Made by a program: the position numbers and the translations under genes. Positions 53,527 through 62,712 of a DNA stretch of 64,000 nt are shown piece by piece. The stretch comes from Stigonema ocellatum SAG 48.90 = DSM 106950 (GTDB lineage: Bacteria; Cyanobacteriota; Cyanobacteriia; Cyanobacteriales; Nostocaceae): contig JADQBA010000017.1 in the NCBI GenBank assembly GCA_016903675.1, positions 38,467 through 102,466 of the forward strand, given 5' to 3'. The notes under the pieces are model-generated. The model was given only the letters and a program-made list of their open reading frames with translations, did not search any database and was not told the origin of the DNA. The stretch's first letter is position 1, and the number at the start of each line of letters is the position of its first letter.

Positions 53527-53793
53527 TTAGTGTTTTTGACGGCTCGGTTTATAAGGCTTTCCGCATATTGGACAAAATTTATACTTTAACGACACGACTA
53601 ACTCACCACGGTGATCGCAACTAGCGCGTAGTTGTGTCCCGCAAAGATAACAATACTTAGCTTTAACGTTACTCCATATTGGGTCTGCGCTACAACATTC
53701 CTTCCAACAATTCGGGCAAAATCTAACCCCTTGAATTGGTCCCGCTTCTTCACCCTTGATGGTAGCTTCTAAATATTCGATAAAAATGTATAC
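53527..53793 (-). CDS. Small double zinc-ribbon protein in the Tn3 element
   Basis: 88 codons, opposite to tnpA, with four cysteine pairs: CPNCWKECC, CYLCG, C59 and CPICG, giving two zinc-ribbon-like units. There is no ATG, GTG or TTG start: the frame opens after a TGA; an ATT at 53787 would give FIEYLEATIKGEE. Either a non-standard start or a decayed gene. The location, divergent from tnpA with an operator between, is that of a transposon regulator. Confidence 0.5.
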   Translation of the reverse strand, partial: VYIFIEYLEATIKGEEAGPIQGVRFCPNCWKECCSADPIWSNVKAKYCYLCGTQLRASCDHRGELVVSLKYKFCPICGKPYKPSRQKH

Positions 53794-53817
53794 TCAAAAG
53801 AGTATAAAATACTCTTT
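53789..53817. promoter_or_regulatory. Overlapping inverted repeats between the zinc-ribbon frame and tnpA
   Basis: Three GAGTA/TACTC half-sites alternate: TATACTC (53789-53795), GAGTATA (53800-53806) and ATACTCTTT (53809-53817), making two overlapping perfect inverted repeats. About 70 bp before the tnpA start. A likely operator or internal resolution-like site for this element. Confidence 0.65.
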
Positions 53818-53887
53818 GGTTGGAAAGTGAGGTAGCTCCCAAAATTTCCTGTGTACTTAGGTAGTATATGTTTTAAATTTTACTTTA

Positions 53888-56800
53888 ATGACCTTAATCG
53901 ACCGTACTGCCTATCCCAGATTTAAACAATATCCTGATCCAAAGGAACTGGCAGAACTTTATACACCAACAGAGGCAGAAATTAAGTTTGTAAAGTCTCG
54001 AACCAAGAGCCATGAAGGTTTTCTTTGTTTTATGGTGATGTTAAAATCTTTCCAGCGGCTGGGATATTTTCCCCATCCGGAGTGCGTACCTATCGCGGTG
54101 ATTAAACATTTAAGGTCGTGTTTAAAGTTACTTGATTGGGTAAAAGCAATTCCCTCCGAACGCCAACGTTATACTTACCAAAATGCGATTCGGGAATATC
54201 TGGGTGTCAAACAATACAATAAAACCGCCCAAAAATTGATTGCGATAGCGAAGCGCTGCTGCGAAGCGCAGATCGCTATTGCAATATCAGCAGAAGTTAA
54301 AGACCATCCCGCTGACTTAATCAACGTAGCGATTGAAGAGTTGGTTAAGGAAAGGTACGAGTTGCCTGCATTTAGCACTCTTGACCGTTTGGTCGGTCAT
54401 ATTCGCGCTTCGGTTAATAACCGTTTGTTTTCGCGGGTATCTACGGGTCTTTCTGAAGTCGAACAGATTTATTTAGACCAATTGCTTATGGGGGAGACGA
54501 ATGAGTCAACCGCTACACTAAATCTACTAAAATCTCCACCTAAAAACGCGACTTTGAATGGCGTTCGACAACTACAAACCAAGTTTGATACGTTAATGAC
54601 CTTCGGTGATGCAAAACGGTTGTTGGCAAGTATCGCCAGAACCAAAATTAGGTACTTTGCAGCCCAAGCCAGGGCTTTGGATATATCTGAGTTTCAAGAT
54701 ATTAAGGAACCCAAACGCCGGACGTTGCTTTTATGTCTATTGTACGAGGCACAGGTTAAAACCCGCGACTATCTCGTTGATATGTTTCTCAGACGTATTC
54801 TCAAGATTCAAAACAATGCCAAACTTCGATTACAGGAACTACGCGACAAGCATTTAACGGAAACATCCGAGTTACTGGCTACGTTTGCACAAGTATTAAA
54901 GGCATCAAAAGAAGCTAAGGACGCAGCCGTGGTGACGCACATAACGCCACCGGAGAATATCCCTGTGGCAGACTTTGCTGTTTTGGGAGAACAGGTACAA
55001 TCTATTTTGGACGAGCATGGTGGTCCAGAATTGTTATTGATTAAATACGAAGAGATTGCAGCATACAACACTTTCAATCATTTGCCGTTAATGTGGCGGT
55101 TTTATTCCCCTAACCGCAAAGTATTGTTTAATTTAGTACGTTCTCTAGATATTAACAGCACTTCTGCGGATGAATCGGTGCTGGATGCATTGAAGTTTGT
55201 GTTAGATAACGAACACAAACGTGGTAAACATTTACCGTTTGAGATTGATTTAAATTTTATCAGTAGTAACTGGCGAAATCTTGTTGTATTAGAGGTGGAT
55301 GGGATTGAAGTTTTGGTACGCCAGCAGCTAGAGATTTGTGTTTTTTCTTACTTGGCTACAGAATTTAAGACTGGGGATGCGTGCGTTGTTGGTTCGGAGA
55401 GCTACGCTGATTTCCGCGAGCAATTGCTAACCCATGAAGAATGCTTTCCCCAAATTCCAGAATATTGCCGCCAGCTTGGGTTTCCCGATAACAGTAACGA
55501 CTTTGTTGAGTATTTGCGATTAGAACTAACACGGGTAGCAACTGTAGTCGATCAGATTTGCTCGGATGGGAAGCAAGTAACAATTAATAAGGACGGTGAA
55601 CCTGTACTGAAGCGGCTGAAATCACCACCCGAACCAAAGGAAGTGGAAGAACTAGAGGAGAAAATCCGTGCGCTAATACCGGAGCGTAGTATTTTAGACA
55701 TTCTTTGCAATGTCGAGCATTGGCTAAATTGGACGCGGCATCTCGGACCAAAGTCAGGAAGCGAACCAAAATTCAAACAGTCTGCGGAACGCTATATTTT
55801 TACGACTTTTGGCTACGGGTGTAACTTGGGACCAAATCAAACTGCTCGCCATTCTAGGGGTGTAGTGACATCTCACATGATTTCTTATACTAACCGTCGC
55901 CATATCAGTACACCTCTGATTGAAGCAGCGATTCGGGATATTATCAATGCTTTCAACCGTTTTAGTTTACCGTCGATTTGGGGTACAGGGAAAAAAGCGG
56001 CGGCGGATGGCAGTAAGTTTGAGATTTATGAGAATAATTTACACAGTGAATATCACATCCGCTATGGCGGGTATGGCGGTATTGCTTATCACCACGTTTC
56101 CGACAAGTATATTGCTTTGTTTACACACTTCATTACCTGTGGTGTTTGGGAGGCTGTGTATATTTTGGATGGGTTGTTGAAAAATCTTTCAGATATTCAA
56201 CCAGATACTTTGTATGCAGATACTCAAGGTCAGTCGGGGCCGGTGTTTGCAATTTCTTTCCTTCTGGGTATTAAATTGATGCCACGTATCCGTAACTGGC
56301 AGGATTTAAGTTTTCTGCGTCCCAGTGAGTCAGCCACTTACAAGTATATTGATCCATTGTTTAAGGGTGTGGTCAACTGGAACTTAATTAAAACACATTG
56401 GCATGACATGATGCAGGTGGTGCTGTCGATTAAGGCGGGGAAGGTCATGCCTTCCACTCTTCTACGTAAACTGGGCAGCTATAGTAAAAAAAATCGCCTT
56501 TATCAAGCGTTTCAAGAATTGGGTAAAGTTGTGCGAACGATGTTTCTGCTAGAGTATATCTCCTCCCCAAAAATGCGTCAGGAAATTACGGCGGTAACAA
56601 ATATTGCAGAGAAGTACCATCATTTTCTAGATTGGGTTTGTTTTGGCAAGGACGGCACGATTACTGAAAATGATCCGATTGAACAGGAAAAGCGGTTTAA
56701 ATACTTAGATTTGGTTGCAAGTGCGGTTATTTTGCAGAACACAGTTGATATGTCATTGGCGATTCAGACCCTAATGACACAGGGAGAGGTTGTTCATCAC

Positions 56801-56935
56801 CGATATATTAAAGCTTTGAGTCCTTTCATCACGAGGCATATCAAGCGGTATGGGGATTATGTGGTGAATTTGCAGTCGATTCCACAGCCGTTGGAAGCGG
56901 CGATTAATCTACCGCCGGAAATCTTTGAAATCTAG
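53888..56935 (+). CDS. tnpA: Tn3-family transposase
   Basis: 1015 aa, the size of Tn3 TnpA. N-terminal DUF4158-like region (YTPTEAEIKFVKSRTKSHEGFLCFMVMLKSFQRLGYFP) and C-terminal catalytic part (AADGSKFEIYENNLHSEYH, YADTQGQSGPVFAISFLLGI, RIRNWQDLSFLRP, KVMPSTLLRKLGSYSKKNRLY). A GC-rich short dispersed repeat (GCGATAGCGAAGCGCTGC, about 54242-54280) is present inside the codons for IAKRCCEAQIAI. It stops just before the right inverted repeat. Confidence 0.95.
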   Translation: MTLIDRTAYPRFKQYPDPKELAELYTPTEAEIKFVKSRTKSHEGFLCFMVMLKSFQRLGYFPHPECVPIAVIKHLRSCLKLLDWVKAIPSERQRYTYQNAIREYLGVKQYNKTAQKLIAIAKRCCEAQIAIAISAEVKDHPADLINVAIEELVKERYELPAFSTLDRLVGHIRASVNNRLFSRVSTGLSEVEQIYLDQLLMGETNESTATLNLLKSPPKNATLNGVRQLQTKFDTLMTFGDAKRLLASIARTKIRYFAAQARALDISEFQDIKEPKRRTLLLCLLYEAQVKTRDYLVDMFLRRILKIQNNAKLRLQELRDKHLTETSELLATFAQVLKASKEAKDAAVVTHITPPENIPVADFAVLGEQVQSILDEHGGPELLLIKYEEIAAYNTFNHLPLMWRFYSPNRKVLFNLVRSLDINSTSADESVLDALKFVLDNEHKRGKHLPFEIDLNFISSNWRNLVVLEVDGIEVLVRQQLEICVFSYLATEFKTGDACVVGSESYADFREQLLTHEECFPQIPEYCRQLGFPDNSNDFVEYLRLELTRVATVVDQICSDGKQVTINKDGEPVLKRLKSPPEPKEVEELEEKIRALIPERSILDILCNVEHWLNWTRHLGPKSGSEPKFKQSAERYIFTTFGYGCNLGPNQTARHSRGVVTSHMISYTNRRHISTPLIEAAIRDIINAFNRFSLPSIWGTGKKAAADGSKFEIYENNLHSEYHIRYGGYGGIAYHHVSDKYIALFTHFITCGVWEAVYILDGLLKNLSDIQPDTLYADTQGQSGPVFAISFLLGIKLMPRIRNWQDLSFLRPSESATYKYIDPLFKGVVNWNLIKTHWHDMMQVVLSIKAGKVMPSTLLRKLGSYSKKNRLYQAFQELGKVVRTMFLLEYISSPKMRQEITAVTNIAEKYHHFLDWVCFGKDGTITENDPIEQEKRFKYLDLVASAVILQNTVDMSLAIQTLMTQGEVVHHRYIKALSPFITRHIKRYGDYVVNLQSIPQPLEAAINLPPEIFEI

Positions 56936-56994
56936 ATAGGGTAGGGGTTTCCAGACCATCTTGCAGGTTTTTACACGTATCTCGGCTCAATGCC

Positions 56995-57477
56995 CAGTCG
57001 GCTCATAAGTGAAATGATTTTAACCTGGCAGCGATCGCTTGTGGTCGTGACGGAAAGCTGAAAAGCATCGCCCCAAACCCTGATTCTTTCGTTAACTTTC
57101 AAAACTTTTCGGTCTACTGACGGTTTTGAACTGTACGTTCGCTCATTTTTGAAGGTAAGCCCCTAGCGCTTGGGGAGCACGCATCTTAAAACGCATCAAT
57201 GTGATTTCTGGTCCTTGATAGAGAACTTGAACTCCGGTGCCAAAGGGTTCAAACTCAGATGATTCTAGATTCTGGTTCCGGCGTTCCAAAAGAGCTTCTG
57301 ATCCTGCTCGTCCGGCACATCGGCCAGCACCATGATGGTTCTTGAAGAAAAAACGGTAGAGCAGGGCAGGGGAGTGGGGAAACCCTTTAGAGATTGGGTT
57401 AGAACTAACGTAGCAATTACGACAGAAAGGTAGTTTTAATTATTATTTTCAGTATTTATACGCTGGCTTCGACCCTG
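56995..57477. other. Intergenic with a probable gene-fragment on the minus strand
   Basis: Begins with the target duplication of the Tn3 element and the original 3' flank of the NACHT gene. On the minus strand, 57165-57360 reads FKNHHGAGRCAGRAGSEALLERRNQ followed by FEPFGTGVQVLYQGPEITLMRF and stops; this is protein-like but has no start and no family I can name, so I treat it as a possible remnant. Otherwise purine repeats (GAGCAGGGCAGGGGAG). Confidence 0.35.
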
Positions 57478-58746
57478 ATGTACTGCCATTCTAAAAGCAG
57501 CAGAAATACTTACTACATAATGTTGGTTTTACGTAATATGGACAAACCTGTTAATGATTCAGAAGAATTCGTTTACCAAGTCTGCCATAAATCTTTTCTT
57601 TCTCTCTGGAGTTACGCAAATCCTCGAGGCAAGAATTCTAAAGAGCTATGTGATATCCTTATTGTCTGCGAGCCAGATATTATTATTATCAGTGTTAAAG
57701 ATATTAAGCTAACAGATAGCGGCGATATTGAAGTAGATTGGAAACGATGGCTTAAGAAGGCTATTGAAGGTTCAGTAGATCAAATTTATGGTGCTGAAAA
57801 GCGAATTAAATCGACATCCCATGTCATCCAAAGCGATGGAAGCCAAGGTTTAGCCTTTCCATCATCAGACGTGCAGCGTATCCATCGTGTTGCTGTCGCT
57901 CTGGGTGGAGATGATAAGGTTCCTATTCAGTTTGGTGATTTTGGCAAGGGATTTGTTCATATATTTGATAGGGTTTCCTTTGAAACAATACTAAGAGAAC
58001 TTGATACCATAACAGATTTTGTTCAATACCTTATTGATAAAGAAGATTTATATGCTTCTGGCAAGAAAACTGTCTTTGATGGATCTGAAGAAGACCTTTT
58101 AGGTTATTACATCCATAATGGACGTTCTTATCCACAGGATTTCAATATCATTATTGTGGGAAGCAACATTTGGAATGAGATAATTAAGAAACCGGAATAC
58201 ACGGCCAAAAAAATCGCTGATAAAGATAGTTATATGTGGGATAAGCTTCTTGAGACTATAAGCAAGGATGTCCTAAACAATAATTTAGAATTTTGCTCTG
58301 ATTTAAATCAATCCGAGCTTGCACTTCGTGCAATGGCGAGAGAAACTCGATTTACACGCCGAATATTAGGAAAATTCTTTAAGGATTTCATGGATTCGGC
58401 TGCTAAACGTAAAACTGAGTCAAGAATGCTAATATCACCGCAAACTAGTATAGCTTATGTATTTTTGGCAAAGCCGCATGGAGAAGACCGACAACACCGT
58501 GTCGCTGTATTAGGAGGAAGATGCTTTGTAGTCCGAGGGTTGCAACAGAATTGTAAAACCGTCATTGGTATTGCGACCGAGCAGTATCAACCTGGTCAGG
58601 GGAGTTCCTTCGATATAGTTTATCTACATCAAGAAACCTGGACAGATGAAAACCAGAAACAATTAGAGTATGCCCAGAAAGAATTTGGTTGGTTTGTAAA
58701 TCCACAGCAAACAGCAGTTCATGAGGAAGAATATCCCATTAATTAA
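57478..58746 (+). CDS. Hypothetical protein, PD-(D/E)XK/NERD-like nuclease fold
   Basis: 422 aa; internal starts at 57520 (MLVLRN) or 57538 (MDKPVN) are equally possible. The N-terminal third shows a nuclease-like core: ELCDILIVCEPDIIIISVKDIKL, with D in a strand, acidic stretch, and K at SVK, as in NERD and related PD-(D/E)XK folds, followed by WKRWLKKAIEGSVDQIYGAEKRI. C-terminal half unknown. Together with the NACHT and 59130 genes it lies in a defence-like neighbourhood; function not established. Codon use AT-rich. Confidence 0.6.
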   Translation: MYCHSKSSRNTYYIMLVLRNMDKPVNDSEEFVYQVCHKSFLSLWSYANPRGKNSKELCDILIVCEPDIIIISVKDIKLTDSGDIEVDWKRWLKKAIEGSVDQIYGAEKRIKSTSHVIQSDGSQGLAFPSSDVQRIHRVAVALGGDDKVPIQFGDFGKGFVHIFDRVSFETILRELDTITDFVQYLIDKEDLYASGKKTVFDGSEEDLLGYYIHNGRSYPQDFNIIIVGSNIWNEIIKKPEYTAKKIADKDSYMWDKLLETISKDVLNNNLEFCSDLNQSELALRAMARETRFTRRILGKFFKDFMDSAAKRKTESRMLISPQTSIAYVFLAKPHGEDRQHRVAVLGGRCFVVRGLQQNCKTVIGIATEQYQPGQGSSFDIVYLHQETWTDENQKQLEYAQKEFGWFVNPQQTAVHEEEYPIN

Positions 58747-59129
58747 TAATGCACGAGGTGATTGTATTTTTTGGAACAGACCATTTTTTTAAAACAACTC
58801 CAACCTCTAGCGGAGAGCTTAAAGTCACCAATCTTTGCAAGCTCCTTTCCACTTGCGGAGATGTTCGGCACACGAAAACTACCTTATAAAAAAATAAAAG
58901 CGCCTAAAATTTAAGCAGTATTCTTACAGGACAGCGCTCACAATTCTTATTTACCATAATGAACGTTATGCCGAAGACTTAAGAACTATATTGATGCAAA
59001 TTAAAAGTTAATAAAATAAGTATTTAGAAAATAGATTCACGAATAAGAACACTTAACATAATGTGCGCTATACTGATTTAGTAACCTGCAAGCCCTATAA
59101 ATTTTCTTTAAAAGCGTTTGAATTATTCA
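58747..59129. other. Intergenic, AT-rich, no feature seen
   Basis: No gene supported between the two nuclease-like genes; AT-rich from 58960 with a likely promoter for 59130. No repeats seen. Confidence 0.4.
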
Positions 59130-60596
59130 ATGGCTATTTTCTTTTCAGATTTCTTTAATGTTTCGCCAGATTTAATCGAGGACTATGGCGCTTTTAATAT
59201 ATCTCTCATCAATGATCTACCTTTATTTATAGATCCATTCTTACTGTTCAACAGTGAGAAACCAACTTATCAACAGCTTCACGAAGACATTATTCAGTAT
59301 ATGCGCTTTCTGAAAGATATGTCTTTATCAGATAACATCAATCCACACTTAGTAGATGCTTGGTTCACATTCCCTGAGATTAAGCAAAATTGGCTTGGAT
59401 TCAGCATAACAGGCAATCGAGGACATGGACTTGGAAGAGATTTTGCCAAAGCGCTGAATAAAAACTTAAATTCTGTATTTAGAAATTTTGGCGAAGAAAC
59501 AATTACGCGCAGTAGCCACTTAGAAAAACTATGTCTTGTTCGTGAAGGTATAGGACGTGATAACATCAGCGATTTTACAACAAATTTAATAAAAAACTTC
59601 CTCGCTACATATACTCAGAAATTTGCCTTAACCAATTTACCCCAAAATCAGATTAAGCGTATAAAAATAAAAAAAGTAAAATTTAATTATAATACGCGAA
59701 GCTGGACTCATGAAACTTTTCAACTCCCCTACATTAACGGGGATTATGTTCTCCTTACTCCCAAAGACATCTTAACAAAAGATGAGTCATGGATTAATAG
59801 GCCGGAACTTTTAAAACGGTTTCAAGAAATTGCTGGCGGATTACCGAACGAAGTCTTACGTGCTCAAGTCAATGAATATCTCTTGCGTATTCTTCCTAAT
59901 GATCCAACAGCAAAAAAGAAGGATATTCAAGATGCTATCACCTTGGCAATAGATAAATTTCCAGAGGTAATTGATCATTACATTCTGGTTAAGGAAGAGG
60001 AAGGTGAAAAAGCTACCTCTATTGCTGAAGAACGTGTTGCAGAGGTAAAAGCTCTTTTTGTTAAACAAATTCATGAATTAGTGAATGAATATCTAAAGCC
60101 GATTGGTTTTTACCAGAATACAGGAAATTCATATGTGGAAGCAAAAGAACGAGTATTATTCCTCAAAGATGTTATTGAAAATAAAGGTGGGCATCGTTTA
60201 TTTTATGTCAATAATAAACCTCTTGAAAGAGAATCAGACCTCCAAATTCTCTACCGCTTAACTTGGTACGCTACATTTTCTGATATAAGTAGGGAAGTTA
60301 ATGATGGACGCGGACCTGTCGATTTTAAAGTATCGCACGGAAAAGCAGACAAAACATTAGTAGAATTCAAACTAGCGAAGAACTCCTTCCTAGAAAAGAA
60401 TCTTGAGAAGCAATGCGAAGTTTATGAAAAGGCTAGTGATCCAACACATCCTTCTTTGAAGGTGATACTGTATTTCTCAAACCAAGAACTTAGAAAAGTA
60501 AATCGGATTTTGAAACGATTAAACCTTGAGGATTCACCTCATACCATACTGATTGATGCTCGTGATGATAATAAACCTTCTGGCTCTAAAGCATAA
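59130..60596 (+). CDS. Hypothetical protein with C-terminal PD-(D/E)XK-like domain
   Basis: About 488 aa from the ATG at 59130 (an in-frame TTG at 59118 adds four residues). N-terminal conserved-looking segment AIFFSDFFNVSPDLIEDYGAFNISLINDLPLFIDPFLLF, a middle helical domain, and a C-terminal piece with GPVDFKVSHGKADKTLVEFKLAKNS, in which D and E-x-K are spaced as in PD-(D/E)XK nucleases. No effector partner known. AT-rich codons; sits downstream of the 57478 gene with a separate leader. Likely part of an accessory, possibly defence-related, set. Confidence 0.65.
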   Translation: MAIFFSDFFNVSPDLIEDYGAFNISLINDLPLFIDPFLLFNSEKPTYQQLHEDIIQYMRFLKDMSLSDNINPHLVDAWFTFPEIKQNWLGFSITGNRGHGLGRDFAKALNKNLNSVFRNFGEETITRSSHLEKLCLVREGIGRDNISDFTTNLIKNFLATYTQKFALTNLPQNQIKRIKIKKVKFNYNTRSWTHETFQLPYINGDYVLLTPKDILTKDESWINRPELLKRFQEIAGGLPNEVLRAQVNEYLLRILPNDPTAKKKDIQDAITLAIDKFPEVIDHYILVKEEEGEKATSIAEERVAEVKALFVKQIHELVNEYLKPIGFYQNTGNSYVEAKERVLFLKDVIENKGGHRLFYVNNKPLERESDLQILYRLTWYATFSDISREVNDGRGPVDFKVSHGKADKTLVEFKLAKNSFLEKNLEKQCEVYEKASDPTHPSLKVILYFSNQELRKVNRILKRLNLEDSPHTILIDARDDNKPSGSKA

Positions 60597-60746
60597 TATA
60601 ACTGTAAAATATTACTATACACCTTTAACAATATACAATCTTCTGGGAGTTCTGCATTTCTTATACTTATTCCTAACCAAGTGTGATACAAGTAAAGAAT
60701 TACAGAACAATTGATCGTATGAGTGAACATTTCATTAGAGCAAGTA

Positions 60747-61048
60747 AGTAAGTGGGTGCGAAAAAAGTCAACTATGTTAAGATGTGTAAATACTGAGAAC
60801 CTATCTACAAGGTGGTTTGTGTATGGGGGCACGTTTAAGGGTATTTCTGACTCATGAACAAGACCAAACTTTGCTAAACCTTAGAAAACAGGATGTACCA
60901 CAGCTCGTCAAAGACAGAGCGGAAGTAATCAGGCTAAATGCACATGGCTGGTATGTGGAGAAAATAGCAGATCACTGTGTAAAATTTAACTTCGACTCAT
61001 CTGGTTAATATTTTGTTACATAGCGGTAAATTTTCACGCCCACTTACT
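60747..61048 (+). mobile_element. IS630-type mini-element (302 bp), internally deleted
   Basis: Inverted repeats AGTAAGTGGG(T/C)G(C/T)GAAAA at 60747-60764 and 61031-61048 (two mismatches of 18) are each flanked by TA (60745-60746; 61049-61050), as IS630/Tc1 elements are. It contains only the first ~60 codons of a transposase gene; the rest has been deleted and joined to the right end. Confidence 0.8.
60823..61008 (+). pseudogene. IS630-type transposase, N-terminal HTH fragment
   Basis: From the ATG at 60823: MGARLRVFLTHEQDQTLLNL ... VKDRAEVIRLNAHGWYVEKIADHC, the winged-HTH start of IS630-type transposases, broken off at KFNFDSSG. No catalytic domain follows. The product, if made, is only the DNA-binding part and could inhibit transposition. 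Not related to the intact IS630 copy at 62696 by inverted-repeat sequence. Confidence 0.75.
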
Positions 61049-61161
61049 TAGTCCTATTTAATCTTTTTACTCTGATTGCGGAATTTAGAACCGAAACAGT
61101 GTAGTTATAAGTAAATAAGACACCATTCTTACGAAGTAGCACATGGAAACAGTGACTGCTA

Positions 61162-62712
61162 ATGAAACAACATATCTCGAAATTCTTCACTGCCTTACGT
61201 TTTGCTCAGAATAAAATAATCAAGTTTTTGGCTTTTGCAAGAAGTTTATTCATTAAGAAAAAAAAATATATGGCTGCTGAACAGGAGAAATTAAAAGAAA
61301 AAGCTTTTGAACAACAAATTCTGGATACCTTAGAACAGGTAGAACGAGCTACCTCAAAGCTTTTTAACATAGAAAATGTTCTTGAGCAGGTTTGTCAAGC
61401 TATTCAAGCATTAGGGTTTGATTTTGTTTCGTTATCGTTAGTTTCTCCTGAGGAGAATACTATTGAGACTATGTACGGATCTGGTATAGCAAAACAATGG
61501 GCTGGGTTTGCAAAGCATTACCTAGAGCAAGATCCACAATTACGAGATATACAAGCAGATATAGTCCAAACTCTTCAAACTGAGATTATTTCTGGATGGG
61601 ACAGAAGGTTTGACAGATGGATTTACAAAGAGTACCGTCATGAAGAGCTAGTTCGTGTTTTTACGCCTATTGTATTGGTTGAAGACAATAATGGCATACT
61701 CATAGAAGATTGGTTTACTAACTGTAAATGGGAGAAGATTACTCCTCAATATGAAGAAAGTAGAGAAGGGCAGAATGAGGTTTTCCAAATGCGTTTGTCA
61801 GAAGATTTACAATCGGAACGAGAAATTATAGTCATTGGTACGGTGGAAACAGGCTATAGCTCCTGTGAAAAACAAATTGAGACCGAAAAATTACTTGAAT
61901 TACTTCAATGTATTGCTAGAAAATCTATAGAGATTTGGTCAGCACTACTGCCTCGTGTTTTAGAAACTCTCGCAGAGAGAGTTAAGCACCTTCTTAATGC
62001 TGATGCAGCAACGCTTCATTTTTTATACAAGCCAGATCAACAACAGAGCCGCTACATTTACGAAGTCTTTTCCTCTGGTGAAATAGGTAAGCAATTTCTC
62101 AAAGCTTGTCCGCCACGTAATAATGGATTGGGAAGACAAGCAATTCAAGATAAAAAGTACAAGATTATCCCAGATCTCTCTGGTAATCACGACAACCTAG
62201 AAATGGAAAAGTTGAATCCGAAAGCTTTTAAAGCAGGAATTAGAGCAATGGTGGCTTTTCCATTGCTAGTTGATGGTAAAGAAGGAGTTATGTATGTCCT
62301 TTTTCGGCGCGAGCATAAATTCATTAAACATAAATTGCAATCGGTGGACTTATTCATCCGCAGATGGGTTGTTGGTGCTATTTCTTACACTAATAAAATT
62401 CAACAAATGCGTGATGGAGCACGTTGGAAATTTCAGCATTCAATTACCCATTCTTTAAATCGCATACTCGAATATAGTATACCAGAAGGTAGCACATCAG
62501 AAGCTAGTAATCTCCTGAGCCGTATTGCTTGGAACAGTTTAAATATTCTCGGGGCAGATGTCGTTAATATCTACGAATATATCCAAACTGAGAAGGAATT
62601 TTTGGCTCTTTCTAAAACAGCAGGGCGACTCAAAGAAGAGCAAAAGATGCGTGAAAAAATTATTGGCGAACAGAATGTGCCGTTCTTACTCATTACAGCG
62701 GTTTTCAGTTGA
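61162..62712 (+). pseudogene. GAF-domain protein, 3'-truncated by an IS630 insertion
   Basis: 516 aa. N-terminal basic coiled segment, two GAF-like domains (about 60-250, with LGFDFVSLSLVSPEENTIE; about 265-410, with LLNADAATLHFLY and FPLLVDGKEGVMYVLF), and the start of a third (ILGADVVNIYEYIQTEKEF). It breaks at NVPFLLI|TAVFS, where TAVFS is already the IS left end; the sequence on the far side of the IS does not continue a GAF fold in this frame. So the gene lost its end. Role unknown (signalling type). Confidence 0.75.

Larger units (their letters stand above)
53460..56994 (+). mobile_element. Tn3-family transposon, 3.5 kb, with CAGTC target duplication
   Basis: Perfect 33-bp terminal inverted repeats at 53460-53492 and 56962-56994 (beginning GGCATTGAGCCGAGATACG), with looser similarity continuing inward (GTCTGGAAAC). 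CAGTC (53455-53459 and 56995-56999) is duplicated at both sides, the 5-bp duplication expected of Tn3. Contents: tnpA and a small zinc-ribbon frame on the opposite strand. No resolvase gene or tyrosine recombinase seen, so it appears to lack co-integrate resolution of its own. Confidence 0.95.

Noticed and set aside
57165..57360. Minus-strand protein-like stretch
   Set aside because: No start codon, no family recognised and only about 65 codons; kept as a note in the intergenic entry, not as a gene.
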